Shown here: piece after piece, positions 33,042 through 43,755 of the stretch
How the letters are laid out: every line of letters begins with the position of its first letter
Numbering within the stretch: position 1 is the first letter of the stretch
Position numbers and translations under genes: made by a program
Notes under the pieces: model-generated
The model's input: only the letters and a program-made list of their open reading frames with translations
The model's database searches: none
What the model was told of the DNA's origin: nothing
DNA from: Gracilaria gracilis
Lineage: Eukaryota; Rhodophyta; Florideophyceae; Gracilariales; Gracilariaceae
NCBI GenBank assembly: GCA_030374805.1
Contig: JARGSG010000001.1
Span: 868,001 to 932,000, forward strand
DNA: 64,000 bases
Reading direction: 5' to 3'

Positions 33042-34469
33042 CTATTCATTCAAATGAGCAGAAATCTCTTTGGCTACTTCTTCATTGTAATCCACATTAA
33101 GATATTTGCGACATAGCTCAGCGATAGTGGACTCATCATCGTTGTAAACATTACTCAACACGGTATTCTCGAGACTAGTGATTGTGGATTCCAATCCAAG
33201 ACTCAGTTCACCCGAAAGGTCCGTGCCTTCTTCATCAATCCCATTTGATCGTATCCGAGTGGGGAGAGGCAAATCTGTACTAGAGGGCGTTGAGCTAACT
33301 GCGTCCCCCGGTTCATCAACGAACTTCAACTCTGTCATTTTTTCTGTCATAAACGACTCTTCTTTCTTGCGTTCATCGGAGCTCTGTCGAACTCTACTTG
33401 CAGAAGGGGTGTCCTTGAGCACGGTGCTTCCTTCCACACTACTTCTTCTCTTGTGTCCACTACGCCTTGAACTTCTAGGTGTCTCTTTCCTAGAGCTCGA
33501 TTGACGAGGTGTCAGATGACGTCTCCCATCATGCACATTCTTTTGCCTTCCCAAAACACCAGGACTAAACAATCGCTCCGAAACCTGGAAAGTTATGGGA
33601 ACTCCAGCAGCTCCGTTTCCCTGACAGACGCATGTCCATTTCGTAGTTGTTGATCGGGCTAATATGTACATCCATCGAACTTTAACTGACTTATCAAATC
33701 GAAGAATGATGGCTTTCGCCACAACTGGAGCTGTGGGGGAAGAGGAAGAAAGCGCGATGCGACGGTTTCGCCGTCGAGCAAGATGTCGTCCAAGTGTTGT
33801 AATGGCAGCATTGTATTCTTCTTTGTTTCCCGAATACCAAGCTCCTGCAACTCGTGTTATGCTTGTCGTATCTCGCATGCGAACAGGCTGCACAGACATG
33901 GTCGTGGAACTTCGTTGTTCCAGCAATCCATGTCCGTTGCTTAGTTCTGTTCGCAGTAGGATAGAGAGACTATTCTCAGAAAGCCTCACTTCGGACTCAT
34001 CCAGGGCCTGTTCCCCGAAAGAGTAGAATTGGATGTCCGGTATTCGGGTTGAAAATGTTACCTCGAGGTCAGTTCCTCTCAAGCGACAGGCCGCTGCAAT
34101 TGGAAAGACTGTCAAGGCTGTATCTCCAGGAGGAAGATACTTCAGAATCGGTAGTTCTTCAGATAGTTGGGCGTAGACTGGTATTGGTACGGTATTGTGT
34201 GAAAGATTGTGCGCAAATCCATCAATTAGCAGGTTCGCTGGTTGTGATGCATCTTGAGTCTCAGTCTGTGGGGAAAACGAGACCTGCGTTGCCCTTGTGG
34301 CAGAGGGTCTTGCGACCAGGGTCGTCAAATGTTCTCCATTTTGTGTAGCCCCAAACAACACAGTCCGAAGGTGGCGTAGAATATGAGCAGTCGGCGTGAG
34401 AGTGGGTAGTTTTGGGAGAAGTGGAATAGCCTCGAGCTCGGCTGGCCACATGTGCGTGAACGACACCAT
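33042..34469 (-). CDS. protein of unknown function
   Basis: Intronless frame of 475 aa from ATG 34469. Residues 1-290 look globular (for example KAIILRFDKSVKVRWMYILA); residues 310-400 are basic and Ser/Arg-rich and probably disordered (SSRKETPRSSRRSGHKRRSS); the C terminus is acidic and ends in a helical segment (ELCRKYLNVDYNEEVAKEIS). There is no signal peptide or membrane segment. I recognise no family. Length, intact frame and position in the host island argue for a real gene. Confidence 0.65.
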   Translation of the reverse strand: MVSFTHMWPAELEAIPLLPKLPTLTPTAHILRHLRTVLFGATQNGEHLTTLVARPSATRATQVSFSPQTETQDASQPANLLIDGFAHNLSHNTVPIPVYAQLSEELPILKYLPPGDTALTVFPIAAACRLRGTDLEVTFSTRIPDIQFYSFGEQALDESEVRLSENSLSILLRTELSNGHGLLEQRSSTTMSVQPVRMRDTTSITRVAGAWYSGNKEEYNAAITTLGRHLARRRNRRIALSSSSPTAPVVAKAIILRFDKSVKVRWMYILARSTTTKWTCVCQGNGAAGVPITFQVSERLFSPGVLGRQKNVHDGRRHLTPRQSSSRKETPRSSRRSGHKRRSSVEGSTVLKDTPSASRVRQSSDERKKEESFMTEKMTELKFVDEPGDAVSSTPSSTDLPLPTRIRSNGIDEEGTDLSGELSLGLESTITSLENTVLSNVYNDDESTIAELCRKYLNVDYNEEVAKEISAHLNE

Positions 34470-35533
34470 TTAACAAGAGCATATGAAGTGCGCTAGTAAG
34501 GACAATAGTATTCTGGAATCAATGCCGTGGGTTGATAACTTCACTACGTTTCGAATCAGATCTGGATGCGGTGACGTGTTAACTCGAATCCGCCCTGTAC
34601 GTTGGCCTGTTGAGTACTTTCTTGAAGTTGCAGCAGCTCCCAATTCTCAGTGTAGGTCGGTATTGGTTACGTAATTGATGGATACCTTGGGTTGCCAACC
34701 TTTAGACGATGAGAACGAACGAACGAACGAATACAAGCCGGCATTTTCTGAGATCATCAGCAATATTTGAAAAATGATGATGGACCTCTTCAAGAGGTCC
34801 TCTTGTGCGCATAGCGATATTTGCGAAGGCTGTGCTGTACATGTCTTGGTCGAATCCATTACCAACGATAAAGGGTTACCTGTGCGTGGTCCTTGTTCTC
34901 GTTTTTCGTTGTGTTGGTCTTAAGCTTCTTTTTCCGAACTATGGGGGAGCTATTGAATTTTTCGTTCTCTGTCTTCAGAAGGGCTAAAAAAAGTTGTGGC
35001 CCAATGTCCATCATAAATGACAAACTTAATTGAAGTATGGACTATCTTTTTGGTTGTGGTTGTACATGAGCATTTCATTTTATGGCAGAAAGGTGCATCT
35101 CACTTCAACAAAAATCTTGGAAGAGTTTCTATACGGGCTCATGTCACTCCTCTAGGGATAGGACGATAGCAAAAGCTTATAAGAGGACATAACCCCCTAT
35201 GCCTTTCTATCTCTACGACAAGATTTCTCGCCGTGGGGTCCAGTTGATGACCTGCCACGAAAAGAAGTTATAGACACATAGACGGGGAGAGATTGACGGA
35301 GAGGGGACACGCAGCATATCGAAGATGCCAGGTGTTAGACGAATACGTGACCAGTTCAACTGTCTGGTGCAGGCAGAGGAGAAGTTTACAAAACAGGTTG
35401 ACAAACAAAAAGAATGATACAAACAAGCACTTCCGAGACTGTATGGGGGAATAAGAATAATGACTAGTGTACAAAGTGAAACGCAGAACTCCCTGGTCTT
35501 CGAATTAATTCCATTAGGCCTTCGTAGCTGTAC
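34470..35533. other. intergenic region
   Basis: No gene recognised. A short ACGA tandem run lies at about 34710-34728. Confidence 0.4.
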
Positions 35534-36298
35534 CTAGAACAGGGCGTTTGCGAAGTTTAGAGTGGTTGTCTGCTTCATAAGGGTAGGAACAAGAGATATT
35601 TGACCTGAGCGACATTGCGCAAGAAAGACATCTTGAGCGCATGGTCCGATACTTTCACCAGGGACCGGGTTATAAACCTCACCTACACGGGAAGAAGGTT
35701 GGATTTCTGTCCCAAAGGCACGGTCTGGTGCCCCGCAACGCGGAGCCGGGGCCTGCGGGCTTTGGCAAGACTCAGTCGTAGTTGTCTCGGAGCGTGCAGC
35801 CTTCGCGCGTTTTTTGTGGCTTTCCGTTGTGGCCTGTCTTCGCGGTCGTTTCGTGGTATCTGTTGTTTTGAGTTCAGACGCTGAGCGTTCTTCGACATGT
35901 GGCTTGAAGTTATTGACGCGGTTACCGACAAAGCTTTCACGCAACGCACTACCCAGCAGTTGGTCTAGTTCCTCTGCTTCACCTGGCAGCATGGGCGAGT
36001 TGAGAGTTATTGAGCGCGAATCGTCGGCAGGGGTGGGTGGTAACTGAAGCTTGGCATGTTTTGAAAGCACATGCAAGGCAAGGTCTTGCGTTGTTCGGAA
36101 CTTCTTCTCAGAGCAACGTTGGCAGCGGAGACGTCTTGTGCGAAGCGGCGAGGAAGTGCGTATCATCTTCGGTGCGATAATACGAAGGAGACTCAAGTTG
36201 TTTAAGGGGTGTTGGTAAGCAGCTGGGGGCGGGCGAGCGGGTTTGAGGTTGATGTAAGGCGGCTGTGAGCTCGGGAAGAAGGTTCGAACGAGGGACAT
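35534..36298 (-). CDS. single C2H2 zinc-finger protein
   Basis: 254 aa. One classical finger spans residues about 58-80 (LRCQRCSEKKFRTTQDLALHVLSKH, with both Cys and both His). A basic Lys/Arg stretch (KRPRRQATTESHKKRAKAAR) lies in the middle and could serve as nuclear signal. The rest is low-complexity Ser/Thr/Pro. A possible internal start is Met45, just before the finger. One finger alone gives weak DNA specificity, so RNA or protein binding is as likely. Function unknown. Confidence 0.6.
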   Translation of the reverse strand: MSLVRTFFPSSQPPYINLKPARPPPAAYQHPLNNLSLLRIIAPKMIRTSSPLRTRRLRCQRCSEKKFRTTQDLALHVLSKHAKLQLPPTPADDSRSITLNSPMLPGEAEELDQLLGSALRESFVGNRVNNFKPHVEERSASELKTTDTTKRPRRQATTESHKKRAKAARSETTTTESCQSPQAPAPRCGAPDRAFGTEIQPSSRVGEVYNPVPGESIGPCAQDVFLAQCRSGQISLVPTLMKQTTTLNFANALF

Positions 36299-37600
36299 TC
36301 AAGCTGCCGTTACACACCTTTCGTGCACTTTGGCTGTGCGCTACAAGGATGACCAACAGCAAGGTGGCATAATTATATTCTCCAATTCCTGAATTGCGTT
36401 TATTTCTGACGCACTCGGACTTGCCAAGATTCGCTGGGCCCAGCTGTCCATTCATTCGCACCCTTTGCACGAGCGGCTACTCGGCACACCTTCCAGATAC
36501 GAAGGTACGAGCACAGCATAGATACTGTAGATACACTTCTCGAAGATCGTCAGAAACCAGCGCAGCTTACGGACCGGCGCTTTTTTCCTGGTCGGACCGA
36601 TGCTTTTGACCTCAGGAGGCCCATACGGCCTAGAATCGACAATTTTGAAAAGTACTGGAAAGCACCTCCGGGAGCTTTCAGACCGTAACTTGCTCCCGTA
36701 GTACCCTAGGAAAGGTTTCAGTCGGAGACTTTCCACAATTGTTCTATTTGACTAGTGCATAACGCATCGCACGCGTGACAGCATTTATGCTGGACGAAGA
36801 TTCTGAGCTTTTTTATATATGCAAGCGTATAGCTGTATGGCAGTGCAGAAACGGCCGAACCTCATCGATAGCGCATTCAAGAAGTGCTCATTGCTGATGT
36901 ACAAGTACGTTAGAAACGAGGAGGCAATTAATCGCGATAAGGAAAAACCGACTGAGCTGGAGGAGCGAAAACGAGTGAGAGGGAATAGCAGAGCTTCAAA
37001 AAAGGGGCTGTCAGCAACTCGTAAATCTACCATTCGATACTTTTAGTCAAGAGACATAATCACAGAGTTTGTACATACATCGACAAGAAGGAAACTAACG
37101 CAATCTGCGCATTACGCTTTACGAGAGCGCAGTAAATCCTTGAGACAGCATCCGCACAAGGAAGACCGGGAGAGATTTGAAAAATGCTCCAAGGTTTCTC
37201 ACTGGTTCTTCGTCACGGGGCGTTCAATTTACCATGCATAGGCTGGCATTGTAAAACGCCGTTGTGTTTGTCATCTCCCAGTTCAGGAACATGGCACGTA
37301 TGAAAGGTTTGCTCGCACTGCTCGCGAGAATTGCGCAAGTGACACCAGATTTGATGGTCTTTCTTCTATTTGAGACGACCGCAAACGGAGACGACAAGCA
37401 GGACTGAGATGAACACAAGAACGTTCATGAGAACTTACGGGCAAGACATGCGCACCAGTTACACCCATGTCTCGATAACGCTTTGAAAACGCTAAGTAAG
37501 CATTACTTGCTTCCATTCAAAGAAGATATGTCGCTTGTTAATACGTTGAATTCGTTTGAAACAATTGACCTGAGGAGGATGGCGCAGAAGCATTGCGCTC
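36299..37600. other. intergenic region with retroelement relic
   Basis: A short frame at 36819-37046 has no recognised domain. The only other feature seen is the relic at 36545-36591. Confidence 0.35.
36545..36591 (-). repeat. short repeat shared with 54028-54072, possible gypsy polymerase relic
   Basis: On the minus strand it translates to APVRKLRWFLT, and the copy at 54028-54072 to VPVRKLRWFLT followed by MVNHFF. This resembles the LRxFLGxVNYYRRF segment after the gypsy reverse transcriptase thumb. Flanks do not match, so it is either an old relic or a small unrelated repeat. Confidence 0.35.
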
Positions 37601-37605
37601 CACAC

Positions 37606-38113
37606 TGTCGTACAAATACCGATAAGGTGTGGGGTCCGCCTGGTAGAGGGAGCGCGCGAGGGCTCAACCTAAAGGGGAAAAACACACAACCAATATGGTA
37701 GTAGGGCACCTGAAACCCGCAGGGGCAAACGGCGGGGCAACTAGTCTAGACCGTGTAGGTGTACGGTAGTAGACGTCGACGCGCGGTAAAACCTGAATAG
37801 TAATAGAGTAGCAAGTGACCAAGATGGTATAGTTACTGCCCTAGTGGTGCCTGACTTTACAATACCCGAGGGGGAAGGCGAGGTGCACCACAATATATAC
37901 AAGGTGCACCGACGCCGATCTCCCATGTGGGAATGACGTCATCGGCTGTGCTCATGACCTACTGTCATGGGCCAGCAATGCTAAACTATCCTAGACTATA
38001 AATTAGAAATTAGAAATTATAAAATACAGAATACCAATTGGGTACAGTGCAGCCAGCAAGGCGCACCAGTAGGCCCACGTGGCACCAACCCATTGAGGTC
38101 TCATTGTACTACA
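37606..38113 (-). repeat. solo LTR of the dyad-rich family
   Basis: 508 bp, nearly identical to 15243-15750, flanked by a perfect 5-bp duplication CACAC at 37601-37605 and 38114-38118. Orientation is that of the nested element. It keeps five exact ACC-N5-GGT dyads. It differs by a few C to T type changes near 37928-37951, one of which weakens the internal hairpin. Produced by recombination between the LTRs of a full element. Confidence 0.95.
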
Positions 38114-38294
38114 CACACTGTGTACACTACGCGCCATAATGGACAAAGTGGACTTCAACAATATTGTCGCCGCAGTCGTTATGAACTCTTGTCCACGTGA
38201 ACACTGCCACTGCTCGCTAAAAACGCCCTCCCGGTACCTTTCACACTTCCATGTATATCTCAACAGAGCGGATCGTTTACGAATTCATTTGGTC

Positions 38295-39716
38295 CTACAC
38301 GAACAAGGAAGAAACTTTTGAGGTCTTAACATGAAAGAAGAATGCCTCACGTCGCTCCTCTGCATTGTGCTGCAAATCATCGACAAGAGTGGTTTTCGGA
38401 AATCCTCTTCGCGATATTATGTCGTATATATCCCGCACAGTGTCCAAACGGCGTCCAACACAAGCTATTGGGGCGCAAAAAAGTGTCACATCACTTGAGA
38501 TATCCCTGAAACAAAACTTCAATCTCTCAAACCCATATTCTTCCACAATTCTCACATTACCAAACTGCGGTTCTGCTTGACCCATGACTCGGAGAAGAAC
38601 AACATTTGGTTGCTTCTCAACTTCACTAAAGTCATACCGAAGAAATGCTACCACTTCCCCAATATTTGAGAACCGCTCAATATTTGACGTTCGAAACACC
38701 TCCTCATAGTCTGCTGCATAACTTACAATATCATGGCGTACATTCCACCTCTGTAAACATCCAGCATAAAGTGTCTGCCTTACAAAAGCCTTTTGGTTGA
38801 AACCAATCTAGACAAGCAGCAATTGCAGCAGTGCGCAAAACCTTGGGTTTCAAGATGAAAGTGCCGTAACTCATAGGAATCATACTGAGTTTTTGCAGGA
38901 CTTCTTCATTTGTCATTGCAGAATCGTCAGCAAGAAGTCGAGAAATCGTTGCATTGACAAACCTTGAACCAAGAACCTGCCTCTCAAAATTGAGTTTCGA
39001 GTTAGTGTCAAAAAATGGTCGCTTTCTAAGAACCTCAGTGGGAGAAGCAATCTGAGAATCAACTGTTGCGAACTCTCTGCGTGTGTTGTCGCCGATGTCT
39101 GCCGCCGACAGAACTTGCAAAGCTTCTGCAGCCATGTTAACATTTATAAGCTGGCGTCCCAGCTCTCTTTTTCTTTTGTTGGTTGCTTTGAATGATGCTT
39201 TGATGCCACGATGACGGGTTTCGTTGATGCTCGTGTCGGTACTACTCAGTGGGCCAAAGTTTCGTAGAGAGGAACCTAAATGCGAGTGAAGACGGTGCAG
39301 CTTTTTGCTTTTCTTCAAGCCAAACATTCGTTTCATCAGTAGACAAACATTTGATGTAAAGTATTGAAACGCTTCAATATCGTTCTTCGTGAACTAATTG
39401 TCTTGAGGGTTTCGATTTGTGCCTTCCATTACGGCCTGAACGTAATCTAGGGCCAGGGCGGTTTGCGTTATTATGTCGTCGTCGGGGACGGCGTTTGCGT
39501 TCATTCCGATAACTGCATGAAACTGGAACGGAACAATCAATCTCCTCTGCTTCCCGGTGAAACTAGCTTGTTTGTCAGACTCCCGCATTTTAAATGGCCT
39601 CATGCCGCGAACACTTGTATTTGCAGGAAGTTCTGCAAGACGTCTATTGGCAGTTGTCATCCATGTTTCTCGATTTAGATTTCCCCGTATGCAAGAATCT
39701 CGTAGAAGCCTGAACA
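38295..39716 (-). pseudogene. KDZ/CACTA-like transposase, C-terminal half
   Basis: Three frames in a row. LFRLLRD to NPQDN ends at an in-frame TAG (39394-39396). The same frame then continues to 38731 with KKLHRLHSHLGSSLRNFGPL and INETRHRGIKASF, the conserved C-terminal block (HL...FGPL...E.H...K) of Tnp2/KDZ-type transposases, whose Glu may complete the catalytic triad. A 1-nt shift near 38740 leads to the last frame, ending at 38295. The protein's N-terminal half is at 47972-49757, beyond an inserted Mutator-like element. Not functional as it stands. Confidence 0.72.
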
Positions 39717-39725
39717 AATTATCAC
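39717..39725. repeat. left 9-bp target-site duplication of the Mutator-like element
   Basis: AATTATCAC, repeated at 47963-47971. Counting it once joins the two transposase halves in frame. Confidence 0.9.
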
Positions 39726-39879
39726 GGTGGGGCTCTCAGCGCGACCCTGGACCCAACCTCCCACCACCCCAATTCAACCGAAAGTAAAAACATTAAACGT
39801 GGGTGAGTCCCAATGACTGTAATGCAACAGCCGTCGTCGTCCTTTTTTTTTCTCCCGACCTCCCGCAGTCCCCAGTCCC

Positions 39880-41080
39880 CAGAGGCGCTCTGCCGCCTCT
39901 CCGCCGCCACCGCCGCCGCTCGGGCGCCACCGGCAAAGGCGCTCTGCCGCCCCCGCTTCCCTCCACCGCCTTTCGCGCCGCTCTCTACCGTTGCAGGGGT
40001 CAGAGCCCCCGCCCCCGGCAGAGGCGCTCTGCCGTCCCCCCCGCCGCCGGCAGAGGCGCTCTGCCGTCCCCCCCGCCGCCGGCAGAGGCGCTCTGCCGTC
40101 CCCCTTGCCGCCGACAGAGGCGCTCTGCCGTTCTCGCTTCGTTCCGCCGCCACTCGCCCCGCCTTCCACCGCCGCTCGCGCGCCACCGGCAGAGGCGCTC
40201 TCGCCATTTACCATCGTAGGGGGCAAAGCCACCGCTGCCGGCAGAAGCGCTCTGCCGCCTTTGCTTCCTCCCGAGGCCCTCTGCCGCCTCTTCGCCGCCG
40301 CCGCTGCCGCTCGGGCGCCACCGGCAGAAACGCTCTGCCGCCCCCGCTTCCCTCCGCCTCTACCGTCGCAGGGGTCAGAGCCCCCGCCGCCGGCAGAGGC
40401 GCTCTTCTGTCCCCGCTTCGTTCCGCCGCCACCCGCCTCGCCCTCTACCGCCGCTCGCGCGCCACTGGCAGAAGCGCTCTCGCCATTTACCGTCGCAGGG
40501 GGCAAAGCCAACGCCGCCGGCAGAGGCGCTCTGCCGCCCTCGCTTCCTCCCGCCGCCGCTCGCCCTGCCCTCCACCGCTGCCGCGGGTAGAGCAACTGCT
40601 GCCGGCAGCGCTGCCCTCAACCGCCACCGCTGACAGAGCCGCCGCCACCGGGAGAGGCGCTCTGTCGCCCTCCGCTTGCCGCTCGCGCACCACCGGCACA
40701 GGCGCTCTATCGCCCCTACGTCTCTCTGCCGCGGCCGGCGCCGCCGAAAGATGCGCTCTGCTACCCCCACGTCCCGCTCCTGCCACGGTTCTTTGCTCGG
40801 CCACCACCTCGCCGCTCTCCGCCCCCCCCGCAATTCTTTCCCCTGATGCCCTTTGCCATGATTGCGCCGCAAAACCACTGTGCTACCAAAGCCCACTGCA
40901 TCTACCACTGGCACCACCGCGCCGCCCTCCGCCGTCGCTGCTGGCAGAGGCGCTATGCCACCCCCGCACCCCTCCCCGCGGCCGCCGCCGCCCGCGCCGC
41001 CGTCGCTGGCCGCACCGCCCTCCACCACCGCCGCCGCCCATCGCCGCCTGTGCACGCAGAAGCGCTCTGTCGCCACCGCG
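39880..41080. repeat. GC-rich hairpin repeat field
   Basis: About 17 copies of GGCAGAGGCGCTCTGCC or close variants, a 7-bp stem with a GCG loop, embedded in CCGCC-rich DNA. Four copies at 40017, 40049, 40081 and 40113 form exact 32-bp tandem units. A higher-order duplication with a period of about 280 bp is also visible (about 40140-40231 against 40420-40511). It lies close to the left end of the MULE. Long open frames cross it on both strands because the GC-rich units lack stops. Confidence 0.85.
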
Positions 41081-41197
41081 CTGGTCACTCCGCCGCCGCC
41101 GTTCTTTTCAATGCTTCCGATTTTTGCCGCCGGCAAAGTGGACATGTTCGTAACAGCCGATTCGAAAGCAATGTCGAGATTGCTTCGAGTGCATTTA

Positions 41198-42403
41198 TTA
41201 GTGAGCATTGTGCTCAGGGTCTACGGCGTCAATATCTTCTATGGGGTCTGGCAATTGCGCTACTTGGTAGATATCTAACCAGCACTTAGCGCAGTGGTTC
41301 CAGCGCTCGCTGTAACTGTAGTTTCCTTTGCAATGCTTGCAGAAAAAACGTAGCTTTCCACCTTTCTTCTTCTTAAACTTCGTTTGATTAATAACCTCCT
41401 GTAAACCCGATCCTAATCTCTCTTTTGGTGTCAAAGATGAAACAAGCACACCTCGAGCAAGTCGACAAGCTTTGGAGTTGCGCAGGTGGTTGCCCAACTC
41501 CGCCGCATTGGAAACCCCTTTCTCCGTACCGGTGTCGCAGTGTAGACACTTCTTGCTTGCATCTTCAGCAAGGTAGCCATACGTGCCGACACGAACAGAT
41601 CCGGTGCAGCTGTCGTCTGTACACAAACAGGCTACAGCTGCAAGGCATCGTTCTACGCGAACCACCTCCACGAAATGGTTGCCATGCACATCATCCCCCA
41701 CGTAAGACGCCTTCTTCACTGAACGCGCCAACGTTGGGGATGACGTGGAACCAGGAGGCGCGGAAGCCGCAGGAACAATTTTCGCCATAGTAGGGGCTGC
41801 GGCTGTGGGGTTAGGACGGCGGGACGCGGAGGAATGGCAAGCACCAGCAACGGGAGAAGCAGTTGACGGAGACGAGCGATGAAGCGCGGGATCAGAGGCA
41901 ACAGCAGTAGGAGCTGTAGGAGTAGACACAACCACAGCACCACAGCTAGAAGACGCAGAAGACGGGCCAATAGCATCCCGTGGTGGAGAACCAACCTCCT
42001 CACCCAGATCTAAAGAGTCGAAACGGGGCGTTGTGTTAACTGGAGACGGGGCAGGCCCAATATCTGAACCATCTTCGGATGAGCTCAAAATGATTATTCG
42101 GCGAGTGTGAATACGAGGATCTTTCCTCGGGGTCTTTTTTTTCGGCCGGGCTCGGGAGGAGGAGGCCTCCGAATTTCGTGCACGCAAAGACTTCTTCGCA
42201 ATCTTCTTGCGAGGCCTAGCCACCGAAACCGGAACTGAGAGCCGTGCTGTACGGGAGCGTTTGGCACCCGGGGGCGTAGTTTTTTCGACAGCATTACGGC
42301 TGCGAGAAACGTGCCGTGAGGCGCCTCCCGGCGGCGTTTGCTCGATATTATCGTGTTGTCGGGCTGGGGCACGGCGGTCGCGAGCGCCTGCCTTCCGTGC
42401 CAT
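41198..42403 (-). CDS. zinc-cluster accessory protein of the Mutator-like element
   Basis: Intact frame of 401 aa starting MARKAGARDRR. The N-terminal 90 residues are very basic with TPPG repeats (DNA-binding or nuclear signal), residues 100-230 are Ser/Pro/Ala-rich linker, and the C-terminal 160 hold paired cysteines: CLCTDDSC, CLHC, FFCKHCKGNYSYSERWNHCAKCW. This looks like one or two zinc-binding modules. It lies inside the 9-bp duplication and has the same orientation as the transposase, so it is a passenger or helper gene, comparable in position to mudrB of maize. No homologue recognised. Confidence 0.65.
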   Translation of the reverse strand: MARKAGARDRRAPARQHDNIEQTPPGGASRHVSRSRNAVEKTTPPGAKRSRTARLSVPVSVARPRKKIAKKSLRARNSEASSSRARPKKKTPRKDPRIHTRRIIILSSSEDGSDIGPAPSPVNTTPRFDSLDLGEEVGSPPRDAIGPSSASSSCGAVVVSTPTAPTAVASDPALHRSSPSTASPVAGACHSSASRRPNPTAAAPTMAKIVPAASAPPGSTSSPTLARSVKKASYVGDDVHGNHFVEVVRVERCLAAVACLCTDDSCTGSVRVGTYGYLAEDASKKCLHCDTGTEKGVSNAAELGNHLRNSKACRLARGVLVSSLTPKERLGSGLQEVINQTKFKKKKGGKLRFFCKHCKGNYSYSERWNHCAKCWLDIYQVAQLPDPIEDIDAVDPEHNAH

Positions 42404-43755
42404 CTTGTGCTAGTGGCAGTGATGGAGGATTGTTCGAGGAGAAGAGTCTTGAATCTGGGCTATTTGAAGTCCGTTTTTTAAGACCGTTGCGTACCAGAGA
42501 GTTTCCAGCACTTGCAATAATTTCAAATATTGGACGTTATAGGCAGAATATTTTGAAATGAATTGAAAACTAGGAATGATAGACTGATTCGTAAAGAAAT
42601 TACACAACTTTATTTGTTTTCAAAAAATTTATCTAAAAAACGCATGCCTGGCTTCCACAACATTGCGCAATGCTTCTTTCTAGAGTAGTTATCACCATCC
42701 GAGAGGTTTATGATCTAGTTTATTATACAAGTCTTATGTCTGAGATCATCATATAGAATTTAAAGGTCTTACGAAAAAAGATTAAGTTCTAAGTACCCTA
42801 TAAAAGAAATTGATGAGTGTGCATCTATAAGAGGAAAGGTCATCAAATACATATATATATACGACATTCTTCTTACATAAATACTGAATATTATGGGCAA
42901 AGAAAATAACTAGTCTCATAAGAGAAACTAAAGGCATCATTACTTTCCTATTTCCAATTACTTGTATTCTATTCCCAGTAATGCAATATTATACATGAGA
43001 AACATATCGTTTTCTACAGAGTTGTAAGGTCTCGGTATTAAATTTTTGTCTTTTAGAAAAGATTATCATCTACTCCATATTTTATATATATCTCACAAGT
43101 AAGGTACGAAAATGAAAATTTTCAATTCCATAACAAAAGAAGGACCCAGTATAGTACATGTACATTTCCGATCCGAAAAAGGTAATCCAAAACCCTGCTA
43201 CACTTCAGGCAGTACCACAAAGTAGTAATTAGAGAAACAAATACCGTCTTATCTCGTAGAGCTTTAGCGTATATATATTTTAAAGCCCGTTCAATATAAA
43301 TCAAAATACTTTTTGCAGTTAACAACACATTAATATCGTACATATTATATAGGTTTTTCTCACTTTCTAAGTATATATTCTTGTAGGCTTTCTGGTGGTA
43401 TAAATTTTTTACTTCGCCTCTTGTTTTCGCATCATATATGAGACGGGCCTCATATATATTTCTTGGATCGATTTCCCTTTCAGAAACCCTCACCCCATAT
43501 TTTGTTCCTGAAGTTTTAAACAATATCTTATTGATTTACATTCTAATCACATAATATATTATGAGAGCTATACAAAACGATATTTATATTGGTTATGTTT
43601 TGGGTCAAATCCTTTATCTTATTTCTTTCCATACTATTACACGAGAGGAAGAGAACTTTAAGGTTCCCATGGGACGCACACTAAAAGAACCCGACAACCT
43701 TTATCATCAATGTACTTCTATTCTCCCAAAACACCCCACAACTTTTACTATCAAT
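42404..43755. other. AT-rich spacer of the Mutator-like element
   Basis: 1.35 kb of AT-rich DNA with an ATATATATAT run near 42855 and only short frames (the longest, 133 aa on the minus strand, is Lys/Tyr/Ile-rich and looks compositional). It presumably holds the transposase 3' flank and the accessory gene's promoter. Confidence 0.5.

Noticed and set aside
38139-38321. 60-aa frame after the solo LTR
   Set aside because: Short, without domain or context, and antisense to the tail of the transposase pseudogene.
39774-41153. Overlapping open frames of up to 446 aa on both strands
   Set aside because: They cross the GC-rich hairpin field and are open only because the repeats contain no stop codons; the translations are Arg/Pro/Ala or Gly/Ala/Arg repeats without a domain.
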